From Limonium bicolor (Eukaryota > Streptophyta > Magnoliopsida > Caryophyllales > Plumbaginaceae): 64,000 nt of DNA. The position numbers were made by a program, and so were the translations under genes. The notes below the pieces were generated by a model. The model saw only the letters and a list, made by a program, of their open reading frames with translations. It was not told where the DNA came from and searched no databases. The stretch covers positions 479,423,594 to 479,487,593 of the forward strand of contig CM041777.1 of NCBI GenBank assembly GCA_023374045.1, in the 5' to 3' direction. Positions 21,277 through 34,855 of this stretch are shown here, piece after piece (positions within the stretch are counted from its first letter, which is position 1; every line of letters begins with the position of its first letter).

Positions 21277-23288
21277 GCAACAGATTTCTACCATTTATGT
21301 TTTTCTAGGTGTATTTGCACTTGTTCTCTTCATCCACAAATCACCTAAACTTTACACATGATCTTAGGCATATTCTAATACCAAAATAGCATCTTAAACT
21401 TGCCTTGTTCCTTCTCTAACCTTATAACCCAATTTCTCACATAACCCCTTAACACTTGTAATATTTTCCTTAAGTTTTCTAAGTGGTATATCATACCTAC
21501 AACCCAAACTAACCAAAATATCATCTCATAAACAACACCACCACTCTTAGGCATTATTTCTCCACAGCACCTCCCTTACATAAACTCCTTCTATTTTCCC
21601 CAAGCTTATACTTGGATTCTCACAACATTATTCCTCCTTTGTTTACTAAAACTTACACAAGACTTATTCACACTCCCACTATACCCCTAGAGCACCAACT
21701 CACTCTTTTGAATTCTAATTCCTTCAAGACAACTCCTAAGTCCTTTAGGCACTCAAGAACACTCTAGTTCACTTTCTTTCACCAATTTAAGCCCTAAGAA
21801 TTCCTAGTACCTCCTAGGTCATCAAACTTCATTTATACACCTTAAACTCCTTGTTTTCTCACCAAATTTTGACATGGTTTCCCTAGTATACTTCTACATC
21901 CAAACACATGGTTCTTACCATTCAACAATCTTGAACACCCAAATTCTTTCCACACATTCTTAACACTCAATTTACACCAAAACTACACTACATCACAATA
22001 TAGTGCATAAACTTAAATTGCTTGGCACTTAGGCCCTTAAATGACATAAAGCTTAACCACTGAATTTCCACATATATTAGCCTTTGACCTGGAAATACAC
22101 ACAACAAGGTTCCCATTGAAATACAAATGCTCTTGTAATTCACCTTGAATTATCTAACTATCTCATTTCCCATTTGCTCTTTAATCACAAGTTCTCAAGT
22201 ATAATCATTGTTTCTCCTAGGTTTTTATAGCCCTTTCCTAATGTAAACTCTAAGCTAAGCTATCATATATCTAAATCTCATCCCCTTAAACAATAAAACA
22301 CCTTAAGATAAGCAATTTACCTTGTTATTTTACAAGCTTCTCAAACTTTCTTACTTAGGCTTCTCCTTGCACAATCTCGGTCACCAACCAAATTCTCCTT
22401 TCCAATGTTCTAATCAATATCCAATGATTCTAATGAGTGCTAGACAATGCACTAACCTTAAGGAGCAAACCCTAGGTCAAAAATGTGTTTTAAGGTATTA
22501 AGATGGGTATTTTACCTTGAAGTGTTAAGGTAGGCTTGGATATGAATCAACAAGGACCTCCTCTATCCCTTGGAGAATAGAAAACAAGCTAGAACAAGGC
22601 ATAAAAATGGAGCCCCATGAGTGGAAATTTTTGGACATGTGAAGAAATGGTGGAAACTTGATTTTTCTTACATATTCTTTACCTTAAGAGAATGGAGAAG
22701 CTAATGGAGTCTCCAAGCTTGTGTTTCCTCCTCCAATGGCGGTTTGGCTTGGCACCAAATCAAAGCTCTTGAAGTTTTGGAAAGATAGAAAGAAGGAGCT
22801 TGAGCTAACTAAGAGATATATGTGTTTTGTTTTGGTTTTTGAGCTAAGATGAGTGTTTGGAAAGCAAATGGAGATGTATCTAGCATGGGGGCTGCTCTTA
22901 CATGAATGGAGAAGGGAAGAAGATGGTGAAAATCGGTGGTGAGAGAAGAGAATGAAGAGGTGAGGAGAGAGGTATGTAAAAGTTATATATTTAAGCTAAA
23001 AGCAAATAGTGTTTTCTTTATTTCCCTCCTCTTTTCTAATATTACTATCTCATGTGGTGACTCACCACCCTAAGAAACCGGCCCCCTTATTAATTTAGGC
23101 TAGTCATGCTCTTGTTTGACCACTTAATTAAACCTAATTGACTAAAGACTAAACTAGGCACTATTTGGTTACTGTTCACATTGATTTGGACTTCCTAATG
23201 TGATACTAAGTAGTACACAAGTTAGTTAAGGAGTAATCATGGGCATTTAGCCACTTAAAACTCCTTTCTAAGACAATTTTTCAAAAAT

Positions 23289-23312
23289 GTGCTTTAAGAG
23301 TCCTTAAAGCAC
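23289..23312. promoter_or_regulatory. Conserved U3 hairpin (element C)
   Basis: 10-bp arms GTGCTTTAAG/CTTAAAGCAC with loop AGTC, 270 nt from the LTR edge. See the equivalent in D, E, F and G. Confidence 0.75.
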
Positions 23313-23582
23313 AATTTGTGTTTTAACTTGTTTTTGAGCTTGGTTTTCTTTGGTGATTGATTTAACATGACCATTAGGACATTACTAAGGTCTAAGAATG
23401 ATATTTGGGTCCTCACCCAAGTTACTCCAAGCTTAGAGCACATTTTTGCCTAAATTGCTCTTATGGTGTTTCCTTGTGTTTTCTTTGATTAAAATTGTTT
23501 CTTAATATTTCTAAGGCATTATTTAGCCCTCTTATATCTTAGTTTATCATCTAAACACCATATCTAGGTTTGGGGTATTTCA

Positions 23583-24885
23583 TTAAGTTTAATATTAGTA
23601 AGCAGTGGAATCAAAACCTAAACCTCGGGCATTATTACCACACCCGCAATAAAAACGAGTTCTAAGGCCTAAAAAATTAACTGAATTACCAAACTATTAT
23701 TATTAATAAAATGAAATTCGGCAATGATATAATACTCTTTTAATTAATTAGAACGTCGCAAAGTCTAAGATAAAACTATTTGTAAACACTTAATCTAGTA
23801 GAGTCGTTGTTCCATCCTATATACTTCAGGAGTACCTGTGGTAAAAATCCAAAAAATCATAGAAAAAGCCACAATAAAGTCATAAAATCGATTAAGTTAC
23901 CACTGCACTCTGTAAAAGCATTTTATATTTGAAAACAATTTTAACATTATAACCACGCATCAACATACAAGATATTTCAACAATATTATCACACAATAGT
24001 ACAATAATATTTCATGTTTGGTACTTAGTCATCTAGATTATTTTAATTATCTTCCGTATACCAACACGTAGCCTGGACAAAACAACCTTTCTCACTTTTG
24101 GGTACAACAGGCAACTGTAACCCAGACCCCAACACGCAGGCGAGAATCTAACCTCATCACTAAATCCTTAAGTGTGTACACCCCCCAATAGTTCAAAAGA
24201 CTAAGCAGTAGATCTAGGGGTAACTGTCTCCTAATACATCCCACGGTATCTCAAACTCATGTGTCCTAATGCGGCCCACAATTAACATCTCATTCATGTG
24301 TCCTAATACGGCCCACATGCACCATGGTTTTCTCCTTTTTAAGTTATTTGGCAGGTATTATTATTTATCACTTAATCTCATCGTAATCCGCACTTTAAAC
24401 CACAAATAAATTGTGCAATAAATCATGGTGATTAAATAATGTCATTTCCACATAACATCTCACAACAACTTCCACAATAATTCCGACCAATCACTTTTAT
24501 AATCGAATAACCATATAATCATCGATCCTACAATAATATGCTCATTACGTTAATTCAACAACCATTTAGCTTCAAACCATGATCATTCACACAAATTTCA
24601 CATCCACTGTAAAATGTTATTTTTATGAAGGTATTAAAGTATAGTGAACACAGTAACTTACCTGTCGTTTGGCTTTGATTCACTCAACCAAGTACACAAT
24701 CAACTTTACTGCTCCTCGTTACAAATTCAGAGCCTAATGATAATAATAACGGGTATTTGTCGGATACCCGGATACTTTAAATTTAATTATTAATAAAAAA
24801 ATTCATAACATAACTACAAAAGAAAATATAAATGTGTACTATAAAATAAAATATTAAAATATTTTTATAAATCAAATGCAGATTT
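23583..24885. repeat. Unclassified repeat-like region, possibly a truncated LTR
   Basis: 1.3 kb without coding potential. It begins with the expected TSD of C (TTAAG). It contains two copies of CATGTGTCCTAAT(G/A)CGGCCCAC near 24260-24320 and CAACACGCAGGCGAG, and ends in an AT-rich stretch (24740-24880). The GTGGAATCAAAACCTAAACC start resembles the inner edge of a minus-strand Gypsy LTR. This is a guess; no ends or TSD pair are visible. Confidence 0.35.
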
Positions 24886-26950
24886 AAATGGAGGGAATAC
24901 GAGTTGAATAAGAGTAAGGACTACACAACGAAGAGTGATGATCAGCGGAACTCACTAAGTTGTGGGTATCCAATTGTAAATCTTAGGAGAAAGTATTAGA
25001 ACCAACTAGGATTAAATTAAATGCAAAGACCAACAATCATTTAACTATCAGAATAAGCACTGAGCCTGAATATCGTATGGCATAGGCTTACGGAAGGATA
25101 CTTTTAGTACCACCAAAATGACCCAAATCTAGGAGAGCAGAGGTGATGAATCACAAACACTGATTAATATCAGACTACAGAGGGACTACCATAAGACAGG
25201 GAAAACACGAGGTGTCAACCCTTATCATGGAGTCCAGACTACACCAGAGGGTGTAACCCAATGAATTGGGTGGAATTTGAGAACTAAAGACTCATATCTA
25301 AACGGCGTTAATAGCCTAGGAGTGAACGGAAGAGATAGTAAGTAGATACTAATCCCCACTCATAGATACCAGATGACGAGCATGAGAAAACCAATATTAG
25401 AGCGCTAGGTCGCAAACACCTATCTTAGAGAAAGTAATGAATATAAATATTGATAAAAGAATTCAGAGAACCTAGAGAACCCTCAAGGGCCATTCTAACA
25501 CTAAAGGTTAAGAATAGGCATCCTAGTTACTTCAACATAAATTACCGGGACTAAGAGTGTGAGAACCACCGGGTACGAACACTACGAGTGCACTAAACAA
25601 GACATGGGACGACCACACTCCTAGGAGCTTGTGGGCCTGACGAAACTTACTTTAAGTTAGTTGGGTAAGTAGTAATGTATCAGTATGGTACCCCATGTAT
25701 GTAAACAAGTAGTGTAAGGACCCAGGAGGTAATCAACACTATGTCTAAGTCAGAGATTGGAATCCTGACTAGGTAAACCCTGAATTGATGAGAGAGATCT
25801 CAGTCAAACCAACAAGGTTGGGGAAATCAAAAATAGCTTGATAATAAAACGACATAAGGTCACAACTCCATAGTGGATAAGTTAGAACACAAGTTTTGGA
25901 GATTTTAGTAAACGAGGAAGCCAAGGCCAATTTAATGATAAAGGCAAGGAGAACCCATGAATGCGAAGATGAAGTGTGATATCTTAGGAAGTTGTATGAG
26001 AGAAACCTTTGTAATATCATAGATGCTACCCAAAAAGGGGGGCACAGAAAAGAGTCATATTATGCGTTGAGGGCTCGACGATGAGGTCACGTTGAATAAA
26101 AATAACCACATGCTCAAGCCATAAAACGTTAGTACATTAGTACCAATTAGGGTTGAACGGAAAACGAATGCCAAGTTAAAACCCATAGTCGTACTGTATG
26201 TTTACAACAGACGAAGGGCAAAGGCGAGCATTATAGGAGATACTCTCAGCTGGAGATTAGATACTCCATGCGAACTGCAATAGCGGATAACCGTCTAATC
26301 GACTGGTACATGGTGCACAACAAAGCGACCATTATAATAGCTGTTAACCAAATTATGTTGGTGAGAAGTAGAACGTGGAAGATCAGATAAACCAATGGAT
26401 TCCCCTAATAGAGAGTAGGGATGAACCATATGTGTGTGTAGTAAAATACCAGCACACGAGGGATACGAGTTCACACCAACAAAAGAGGACCTACATGGTA
26501 CCTAAGGAACGAACTCACCCCGGAGAGAAATAACTTGGAGTCATGAGGTGCCAGTTAGTTGCACATATCAGACTCGTCTTGACATTTTAGAGACAACTTC
26601 TGCAAGCACTAGGTGCTAGAGCATAGCTCGACAACCCTTACACCGAAGGTTAGTTCGGTAGGGTGGCATAAACTCTTGGGCATATACCATGAGCATGTAT
26701 AGAAGTTAGTGTGACTGAATAAAAAGCTAGTCGAAATATCTAGCAGGTTGGGAAAACAATGATGTGTTTACATCTCCCGATCAAACCGTATATGAATATA
26801 CATACACCTAACCAAGATAGGCAGTATAGCCATAATGGCAAAAGCTCGACCCTAGAAAAAGGAGTAATGTAATAGGTAGCACATTAGTGCATGAATATTC
26901 CACATGAGTGGAACATCTTGAACTTATTACTGCAAGATGATATATTCGTA

Positions 26951-26996
26951 GATTACGTGGATTGTGGGCGTAATCCCTTTTAAGGGGGGTAGAGCG
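26951..26996 (+). promoter_or_regulatory. Second PPT-like box with hairpin (element D)
   Basis: GATTACG and CGTAATC arms around an enlarged loop, followed by TTTTAAGGGGGGTAGAGCG. It lies ~1.5 kb before the real PPT. Confidence 0.6.
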
Positions 26997-27786
26997 ATTT
27001 CGCGCGTTTAAAATATACCGTACGTAGGAGTACGTAGCGCATGGTACACATGCTGCAAAGGATTATTGTACATAGAGTACAAGTCTTATGATTGTATTAT
27101 ATTACTTGATGTAATATTGTGATGTATTATATGTATGAACATATATATATTTTAGTTCGCATTAGTTATGGCGAATAGGAAAGGGAGAACAAATAGAGTG
27201 TTCTTACCCTAGTTCCGATTATTTACGCAAACATTGCGAACATTAGACACATAAACGCCTAGCTTGTTAGCTCCGGTTTGAGAGTTCAAGTAGGTTTACC
27301 TTGTAGCTCCGATGAGAGATTTCAGATAGAAGGAGTAGAAAACTCCATACTATGTGATTTGTGGCTCGGTATGAAACCCATTATTGGAAATGTGATGAGT
27401 GAATCGGCATGAGACCGATGTGTAACCTAGTGGAAGTAAAACCTCTAGGAGTTGTGTGAATAATTATAAGTCGAGAAAACTTGATTCATGGTTAGGATAC
27501 ACGAGCCTATATGTCGATGACTAGATTGAATACACTAGTTGACTTATGTATCTATTGAACACAAGGTGGCAAATATCAAGAGGAAATAAGATTAGAAATG
27601 AATAAATAAATAAGTGATTAAAATTGACGTGGGAAGTTGAACTTGATCCTAGTCCGATCAAGGGAAACCGAACACAAATTGAGGTGAGAGATAGTTCAAC
27701 ACTGACGCTGACCACGTCGGGGTTGAATGACTCTCGAAACTTCCTACAAGTGGACACAGATATGAATAGAAATTAGAAATTAGGGC

Positions 27787-27990
27787 ATCACTCAAGAGCC
27801 GTGGACCGTGGAGTCCTTCGTCATTAGACCGGTGTGTCTGCGAGTGACATCACCCAAAGAGCCGTGGACCGCAGAGCCCTTTGTCATTAGACCAGTGTGT
27901 CTGCGGGTGATTGAGGAAAATTAGGTGATACTATCCGAGGAGCCATGGACCGTAGTGCCCTTCGTTATTAAACCGGTGTGTCCACGGGTA
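27787..27990. repeat. Three ~60-bp repeats before the D PPT
   Basis: Units share GGACCG, GTCATTAGACC and GGTGTGTCTGCGGGTGA. E has one counterpart (about 37755-37805) and F two (43350-43480), reading in the opposite orientation. Confidence 0.8.
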
Positions 27991-28187
27991 GTAGACGTTG
28001 GTTAGCATGGGGTTGGGGATCGTCAAGTCCTGGTCTTTAAGACTGCTTTCCCGTGATTTGCCATCGTTAAATATATGTGCACACATACATGCGGAGTGAA
28101 GTGTGAGTATCCTCGCGAGATACTAACATGTAGATAGGTATGCGTGGAGTATCCCTTGCAAAACACCTTTGAGTACTCTGTTTAGTG

Positions 28188-28290
28188 TTGCACCTTGTCT
28201 AGTGCTGTGTATGAATGAGTTTTGCACCTTGTCTGGTGCTGTGTATGAATGAGTTTTGCACCTTGTTTAGTGTTGTTTATCAATGAATGT
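28188..28290. repeat. Three ~35-bp TTGCACCTTGTCTAGTGCTG repeats
   Basis: Tandem units with TGTGTATGAATGAG tails; the third is diverged. Confidence 0.8.
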
Positions 28291-28469
28291 GTCATGATTA
28301 TTGACTATATGGAATGAGATAAATGTTGTATCAAATATGATACATATAGACGAGGTATGAACGTAGTGGGATGTACTCCCTAGTGATGATCTGTCTGTGA
28401 TTACTTAGTGGAACTAGATTCCTTAGGTGAACAGATTATGAATAAGGACTTCGGGACGAAGCCTTTTTT

Positions 28470-28482
28470 AAGGGGGGTAGAT
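28470..28482 (+). promoter_or_regulatory. Polypurine tract of element D
   Basis: AAGGGGGGTAGAT abuts the LTR start TGAAATACCCC at 28483. Upstream, ACTTCGGGACGAAG forms a short hairpin, as in E and F. Confidence 0.88.
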
Positions 28483-31400
28483 TGAAATACCCCTAACCTT
28501 AAAAACTTAATTAAATGATCTATTAATGATCTAAGAAGGTTAATCATCATCTTAATACCATTGGGGAACAATCTAAGATCTCGACAAGGCAAAAACATGC
28601 CTTAAGATCGGTAAAGCCAAAAATGTGCTTTAAGAAAACATAGAGATTGTATGACCTCAATTAGGATCCAAAGTGGATTACTAAGTATTATAATTAAGAA
28701 ATGAACACTATAAAACTATTCTCAAAGGAAACCAAGCTCAAAAACATGTTCCACACAAATTGTGCTTTAAAAGTCCTTAAAGCACGTTTTTGAGAAAATT
28801 GACTTTCTGAGTGGGTTTTGAGTGGTGTTAGGCATTGGATTTGACCTTTTTATACTAATTTACTATAATGTATCACATTAGAAGGTCTAATTCCAAGATT
28901 TTCAAAAACAAATCAGAAATATGGCATTCATTTGTGAATAGTAACCGAAATAGTACATTTTTAAGTAATGTTGACTAAGCAAAGTCAATGGTCAAGTCTT
29001 GACCCTCCTTGGAATAAAGTGGGGTGGCAGAATATAGGGGATAAGAGTGCCACCTTGCACATCAACCAAAATATCTTGCCAATTTGATGAATCATCTTTT
29101 ACTATTCCATTTCTTACTTTTCTTTCATTTAAACACCAAATCAGCCTTTCTCTTTCCTCCCACCCCTTTCCAAACGTGGGTTCAGCAACCAGACCTCCAT
29201 TCCTTCATTCCTTGAGCTAGGAAGCAGGCAACTTCAAAGAGCAACTCCCATGGCATAAGGTAAACGTTCAAAACATGCTATATGTCATTTTCTTCATCTT
29301 TTCTTCCTCTTTCCATTAAGATAACTTTCAAACACTTCCATCCACTCATCTAGAACGAGTTGGTGATCAAATGAAAGGGGTAATCTTGGCTGAAACTCGA
29401 TATTCAAGGGGGAAGCAAGCTTAAGACCCAATTAAGGTAAAAATGTGCTTTAAGCACCTAAACCTTTGTCTTCTTCATTTCCGGTTGGAAACCTGAGTTT
29501 CTTTGGCTTATTTTGCTCTCCTTTACATGATGGTTCAGTTGGTATATCAAGAGCATCAACTCCTAGCCAAATCCATGCCAAAAACACCATTTTTGGCATT
29601 TTAAACAAGGTAAAACCTAGCCTTCTCCTATTCTGATCATTGGCGATTATATAGCCTGGTTTAAAGAGTGTTTTGACACCTTCATTATTTTGGAAAATAG
29701 GGGCGTGATCAGCTTGATAAGCCTTGGAATTTCAAGGTATAAATCTAGCTTATTAATGGTTTAAATTGTTCCTATGGTTGGTTCAGTTTTCAGAACCTAA
29801 CTATACCATTCCTTGCTGTATAAACATGTTTGGAAGCTGTCTAAAACATCTCCCAACCTGCCGTGGCCAAACAGCCCCTTATAAGCTCATAAAATCAAGG
29901 TATAACATTATATTACAATGTTTTTAATACCTTAAGAGCATTTATAAATTGTGTCGCGAGTGAACATATCTAAATGGTCATTTTTAGCTTCAAAAATGAC
30001 TAGGAAATGTTATAGAAACCTTGGATAAATTAATTAAGTGATTAATTAACATAATTGTCAAATTTAAGACATTATGTGGAAGTTTGGTAATTTATAAATA
30101 ATTCTATGTGAGGGCCGAGAGTTTATAATGTTTTAGTGACATTTAAATGTAATTTATTTTATAAAGCAAGGTTGTAATAAGGCCATTTTATTTAAGTTTA
30201 AAAGCTTATTTAATTTAATTTATGCATTTAGCATAAGGTTTGGGGTCAAACCGGTAATTACTAAAACTATACAAAGCCGTGGGCTATTTTAGGAGAAATA
30301 TGGGGTTTAAAATGAATTTAAATAAAATTATAACATTTTATAAAGTTATGTGCCAAAATTGTAATTATAGGAAAGTTTGGGGTATATATTGTAATTACTG
30401 AGAGTTTGGGCTCAAATTGGAATTAAGAAGTCAAGGTTGACTATATAGGAGACTTTGACCAAATTTGGGAATTTATTGAATTAAATACTAGCTTATAATA
30501 AGCTAGGTATTAAATTATGAAAGATATAAAAATATTGGGGTGGATTGGTAATTTTCGGAAAATCTGGGTACCAAATGGGGTTTAGAACAGACCTTGGTTT
30601 ATAGGAATTTTTAGGAATTTATTTGGTTAAATTTGGAGTTAATATGGATTATATAGTATAATATATATTTTTATATCATTGTTACATATAGGTAACATTT
30701 GTGGTAAAACCGTAATATGGAGAGTACAAGGTAGGGATGATGTTTATAACCTTTTGGTATAGTTTGGTAATTTTTGGAATTATATATGAGGTTTTATGAA
30801 GATATATGTATAATATATAGTTTTAATGACATTAGAAACTATATGTTATAAAATGGGGTTATTTGGTGAATATGGAAAGTTAGTGGGTTGGAAATTAATT
30901 TAGAACAGACCTAGGGTCTGTTCGGTTATTTTAGGATTTTATAACCATAGGTTATAATTATATTAAGGTTTAAGGATTATAATATAAGGTATATATTATA
31001 AGTGTGACAATGGAATATGATTTGGGGTTGATTTGTAAAATCTGAAAGTATAGTGGAATTAAATAAAAACCGAGAAGAGTATGGTATGTTTGGTATCTTG
31101 TAACAACTTATAATTATATATTATAATTGTTTTAATGACATAAATTTCATAATATATGTTATATAACTATAATATAACATTATATAAATTATATGTGGTG
31201 GATTTTGTAAATATTTATGAGAACAAGTGTTGTTCGGTAATAATGGGCATTTTATAATAAGAATTTATAATATGGTTTTTAATGTAACAAGGGTTGTAAC
31301 ATTTATAATATAAGAAATATTCATTAAAAGAGAATGAATATATTATAAAGACTTACCATATAATAAATGGTACCATATTACATATATATAAATAAATATA

Positions 31401-32719
31401 TGTTATGGAGTGGAAAAATACAATATGGTTCAAATAACCATATAATATCATAATTAAAATGATATAGAGTAAGAAGAAAAGAATTATAAACATTGGATAA
31501 GGAAATTCTAATGTTATGTTGTTCATGAATTAATAAGGAGTTATATACTTCAAAGTATTCTCACATATGAATTATACAACATTACATTTGGGAAAAAACT
31601 AACCTTAGGAAATAAATACTAAGGTGAGATGTATAATATATGATTAAGATTATACATGCAATATAGTGATAAACTATATAGTATACAATGGGTATTAACT
31701 TACATGCGATAACAAACATTTAAAGTTAAGTATATTAATATACTCGACGTAATCACACATGAAATATGGTGTTTTTCCTAATCCCGAGTTAAACCGAAAA
31801 CCCGACAAACGTTGTTAGTAAATAACGGGGAACGAACCGGGAGGGATTAGTGATGGTACGGGGTACCGTAGAGTAATGCTGTTATACAGGATGCTAATCT
31901 GTAGCATTATGTATTATTAGACTGTTAGAGACATCACGGGGGAGCTTCGGATCTAGCTGATTCATACTCCACGGTTTTATAATCCTGATGCACGGTATGT
32001 TATTTATGTGGCTTGATTGTCTCTAAGGATTTCCTCGGTTCAGACATTGTGTGAAAATCTGTGTTAAGATTGAATGTCTGCTTGTGTGAATTAATATGCT
32101 TGAGTTGTGTAATGTTGCCTTATTATTATTACTGTTGTACGATAACAGTACCGTTCGTATATATCAACATATTATAAAACGAACTAGCAGCAATGATGCT
32201 ATCTTATATGTACAATATAAGGAACGTAAGTAAAACGTTGTAGCATTAGGATAATAAGATATATATATATATATTATCCGAGACTTATATACGGAGCATT
32301 GGCGTTTTTAACGCTGCTCTCGTATCTAACACTGGATCCCGAGTCGACATACTCAGGATTGGGCTAACGACCTTAGTCTGCTGTGTTAGAAAAATAGTAA
32401 GACGATGGGATGGTATAGATAAGTAAATCAAGAGGTTGTGGCTCTTACTGTGAATTGTGATCAACTAACGATACTAGGATGCCGTGTGGGTATCTGTAAG
32501 TATCAAGATAAATTTCCAGCGGACTACAGATGGTTCGTCGGTCGGAGACTCTACCGCTGGAGTGGCTACTGCCGTGGGTGACCCGCCATAGGAGATGGGT
32601 AACTTAGAGACACGTCGTTTTAATGAGACGTTGTCATTAGGCATGACTGAACAATTATGAACAACTATATTAGCTCGTACAATAGTCGAACATTATTTGG
32701 GCTTGCATACCATAGACGA
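28483..32719 (+). mobile_element. Element D 3' LTR (4.2 kb visible, inner end missing)
   Basis: Starts TGAAATACCCCTAACC. The U3 hairpin is at 28762-28785. A strongly AT-rich domain (about 29960-31760) occupies the place where C, E, F and G have GC-rich palindromic arrays. The last ~150 bp align with G at about 59220-59340, so roughly 0.9 kb of LTR should lie beyond E, outside the window. Confidence 0.8.
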
Positions 32720-34600
32720 AGTAACACCCCAACCAACAACAACACACTGAACAACAAACTGCAGCGGAAAACATACTTCATCACATTACTTAACTCGTTG
32801 GTGTTACACGTCGTTAACCACCCACGTGGCCAACAAGGCTATTACATATACATTGTATCGGTCTGATGGACTAGATTCCCGAGCGACTACACATTACTAT
32901 CCCTTTCCATTAACAACAACAACATACATATACCTTCCAACTGTACCGAGTATTTACAAACCAATGCTGATAACAATTTCGGTCTTACTACACCTACAAT
33001 ACATAAACAATTTAAATGGCTACCCACGTACAAATGACTACCCCGTCCTACTCTCGAACGGCTTCGAGCTCCTTGTACCTGAAATAGGAAAGAGAAGAAA
33101 GGGTGGCCCCCAAGGGGCTCAACACCTTTGCTGGTATGGTAATCCCGCAGCTCGCATGCTACCGGGCCACGCACAACTATTTGTCGTCGTAGCATGCGGT
33201 TGATTACATTTAAGTCATGCATGTACATCATAAACACACAACACATTACAATCCACAACCGTGGTCACAACAAATACAGACAACACATCTACACTTAATA
33301 AATTACTCTTTGTGTTCTTTGACCCTAGAGTGTTTCTCCTCTAATGGAGTTATTTCCTCAATAGACGACACTTACCCACTAGTTGGGTCATCCATAGACG
33401 TCTCTTTTATAACTGGGATTCATATCCATGATCCACATACTTCATATAACAACTCATTCCACATTTTTCACGTACATATAACGCCGCATCGCAATAAGAA
33501 TTGCAGCGCAACAACAACGCATAACATAACGGTAACGGTTCTCTTTACGAACCGACCTAAACATAGTTAGTTAACTTGGAAGCCCGGAGAATGAATATAC
33601 CCTCATAATATGCTTTTTACATCACTCATTACCGTCCTGTTAGTCGGAGAGTAACTTAACATAATGATGGATCGGATATAGTGATCCGAACACACCGTAC
33701 ATAATCCCCAACAGACGTGAGTCAAGAGCCTTGGTTAAGCTCAGGGGTGATCGAAGACCAATGAAGGAAGACAACCAACAGAGAGGAAGCTGAAGAAACT
33801 GTATACAACAACTCCCAAACAACGCGCGACCGGAACTACCGGATTCCTCACCCCCCATAATATATATATATATATATATTCACAGATAAAGACTCCGCTG
33901 TGGAACCTATCACATCAGCACACAATACAGTATTACAACTGAGTTAATCACACAAAGGAGGGTCATACATTTACAGCAACATCACACACAACATCACACA
34001 ACTAACTCACGCATAGTCGTGGTTGGAACGTTCCATAGATTGGAAAACGTTATTACCGGATACCGTTCTCTTACGTTTACCTAATAATGGTTAACTAGCC
34101 TTTCATGCGCATTCGAGGTTACCGGTATCGGTACACAAACACACAACAACAATAACGACTGTAAACTTGTTTCATGATTTATCTTATAACGTGGCAAACA
34201 TACAGAAAAACACATTGGCATACAAGCCGGTGTAATCCAGTAGGACACAGGTTGCAAGAAAACCATACCTGTCACCGGGGTTTCACTCTAACGTGCCATC
34301 ACATGTTCCTCGTAACATCTTTGAACAACTAGTAACATTACATTTACTTTCATTAACACCGGGGTAACTTGTTTGTTTAAAGTCTAATGCTCATGACTTA
34401 CTCCCGTTAATCAGTTAAATAACTTCACATTTTTAACTTGTTTTACTTTTACATTTTAACACAACTTTTCACCCACTCAATTATCATTAAAACTCACTTA
34501 ACATGTCCTTAACAATCCCATAACATCATTACTTATCAATCCCCATCATTAGATATCATTTTCTAACCTTAAACAAAGTTTTTGGTCAAAACAGAACCTT

Positions 34601-34855
34601 GTCCAAACTTGTGTCCGGACTTCCCAAGTTTGGACACTATTCGAGGCTCAAAAGGGTGCAAACTGACGAATGTCCGAACATGCGTCCGAGCTTCCCAAGT
34701 TTGGACACTGTTCGAGGCCAAACCAGAGAATAGAGATGGGTGTGTCCGAACTTCCAAATTCGGACGGTAGTTCGGACGCAGCATTAAAACTCAGGAAACT
34801 TACGCGCAACAGGGCATGTCCGAACGTCCAAGTTCGGATGGAAGTTCGGACGCGC
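34601..34855. repeat. GTCCGAAC palindromic array in E LTR
   Basis: Four units built from GTCCGAAC/GTTCGGAC and AAGTTTGGACAC words. The place matches the C array, but the sequence does not. Confidence 0.8.

Larger units (their letters stand above)
20721..23582 (-). mobile_element. Element C 5' LTR, right segment
   Basis: Continues the LTR interrupted at 3512. Its first bases, after the TSD AAGTC, align with the F LTR around 39790 (TAAAACATTCATTCAG). It ends GGGGTATTTCA, the outer LTR edge. Total LTR without B is about 4.15 kb. It contains the palindromic array (21021-21276), a TATA-rich promoter zone (about 22980-22992) and the U3 hairpin (23289-23312). The next 5 bp, TTAAG, should be the TSD, but the other end is outside the window. 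Confidence 0.9.
24886..28482 (+). mobile_element. Element D internal region, 3' portion, non-coding
   Basis: Collinear with the internal regions of F (reverse) and G. The second PPT-like box with its hairpin is at 26951-26996. Three ~60-bp units around GCCGTGGACCG...CATTAGACCGGTGTGTCTGC (27787-27990) and three ~35-bp TTGCACCTTGTCTAGTGCTG units (28188-28290) follow. No coding recognised. Confidence 0.75.
24886..32719 (+). mobile_element. Element D, giant-LTR family, 3' part
   Basis: Plus-strand relative of F and G: 24890 onward aligns with G from about 62880, and 25630-25740 with G 63480-63590. It ends in a PPT and a 3' LTR that is cut by E at about 32720. The 5' half is missing or replaced by 23583-24885. 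Substitutions and indels against F/G are frequent, so it is old. No open gag-pol. Confidence 0.82.

Noticed and set aside
26970..26996. Inner AAGGGGGGTAGA box as a true 3' LTR junction
   Set aside because: It is followed by GCGATTT rather than TGAAATACCCC, and no LTR sequence follows; treated as a second PPT-like box.
32700..32724. Clean TG terminus and TSD for element E
   Set aside because: The left end reads AAGTAACACC with the terminal TG altered, and the other end is outside the window, so no TSD can be stated.
32826..33570. ORFs of 117-125 codons around 33 kb
   Set aside because: They lie in the E LTR, are not conserved in the aligned C, F or G LTRs, run on both strands and show no domain.
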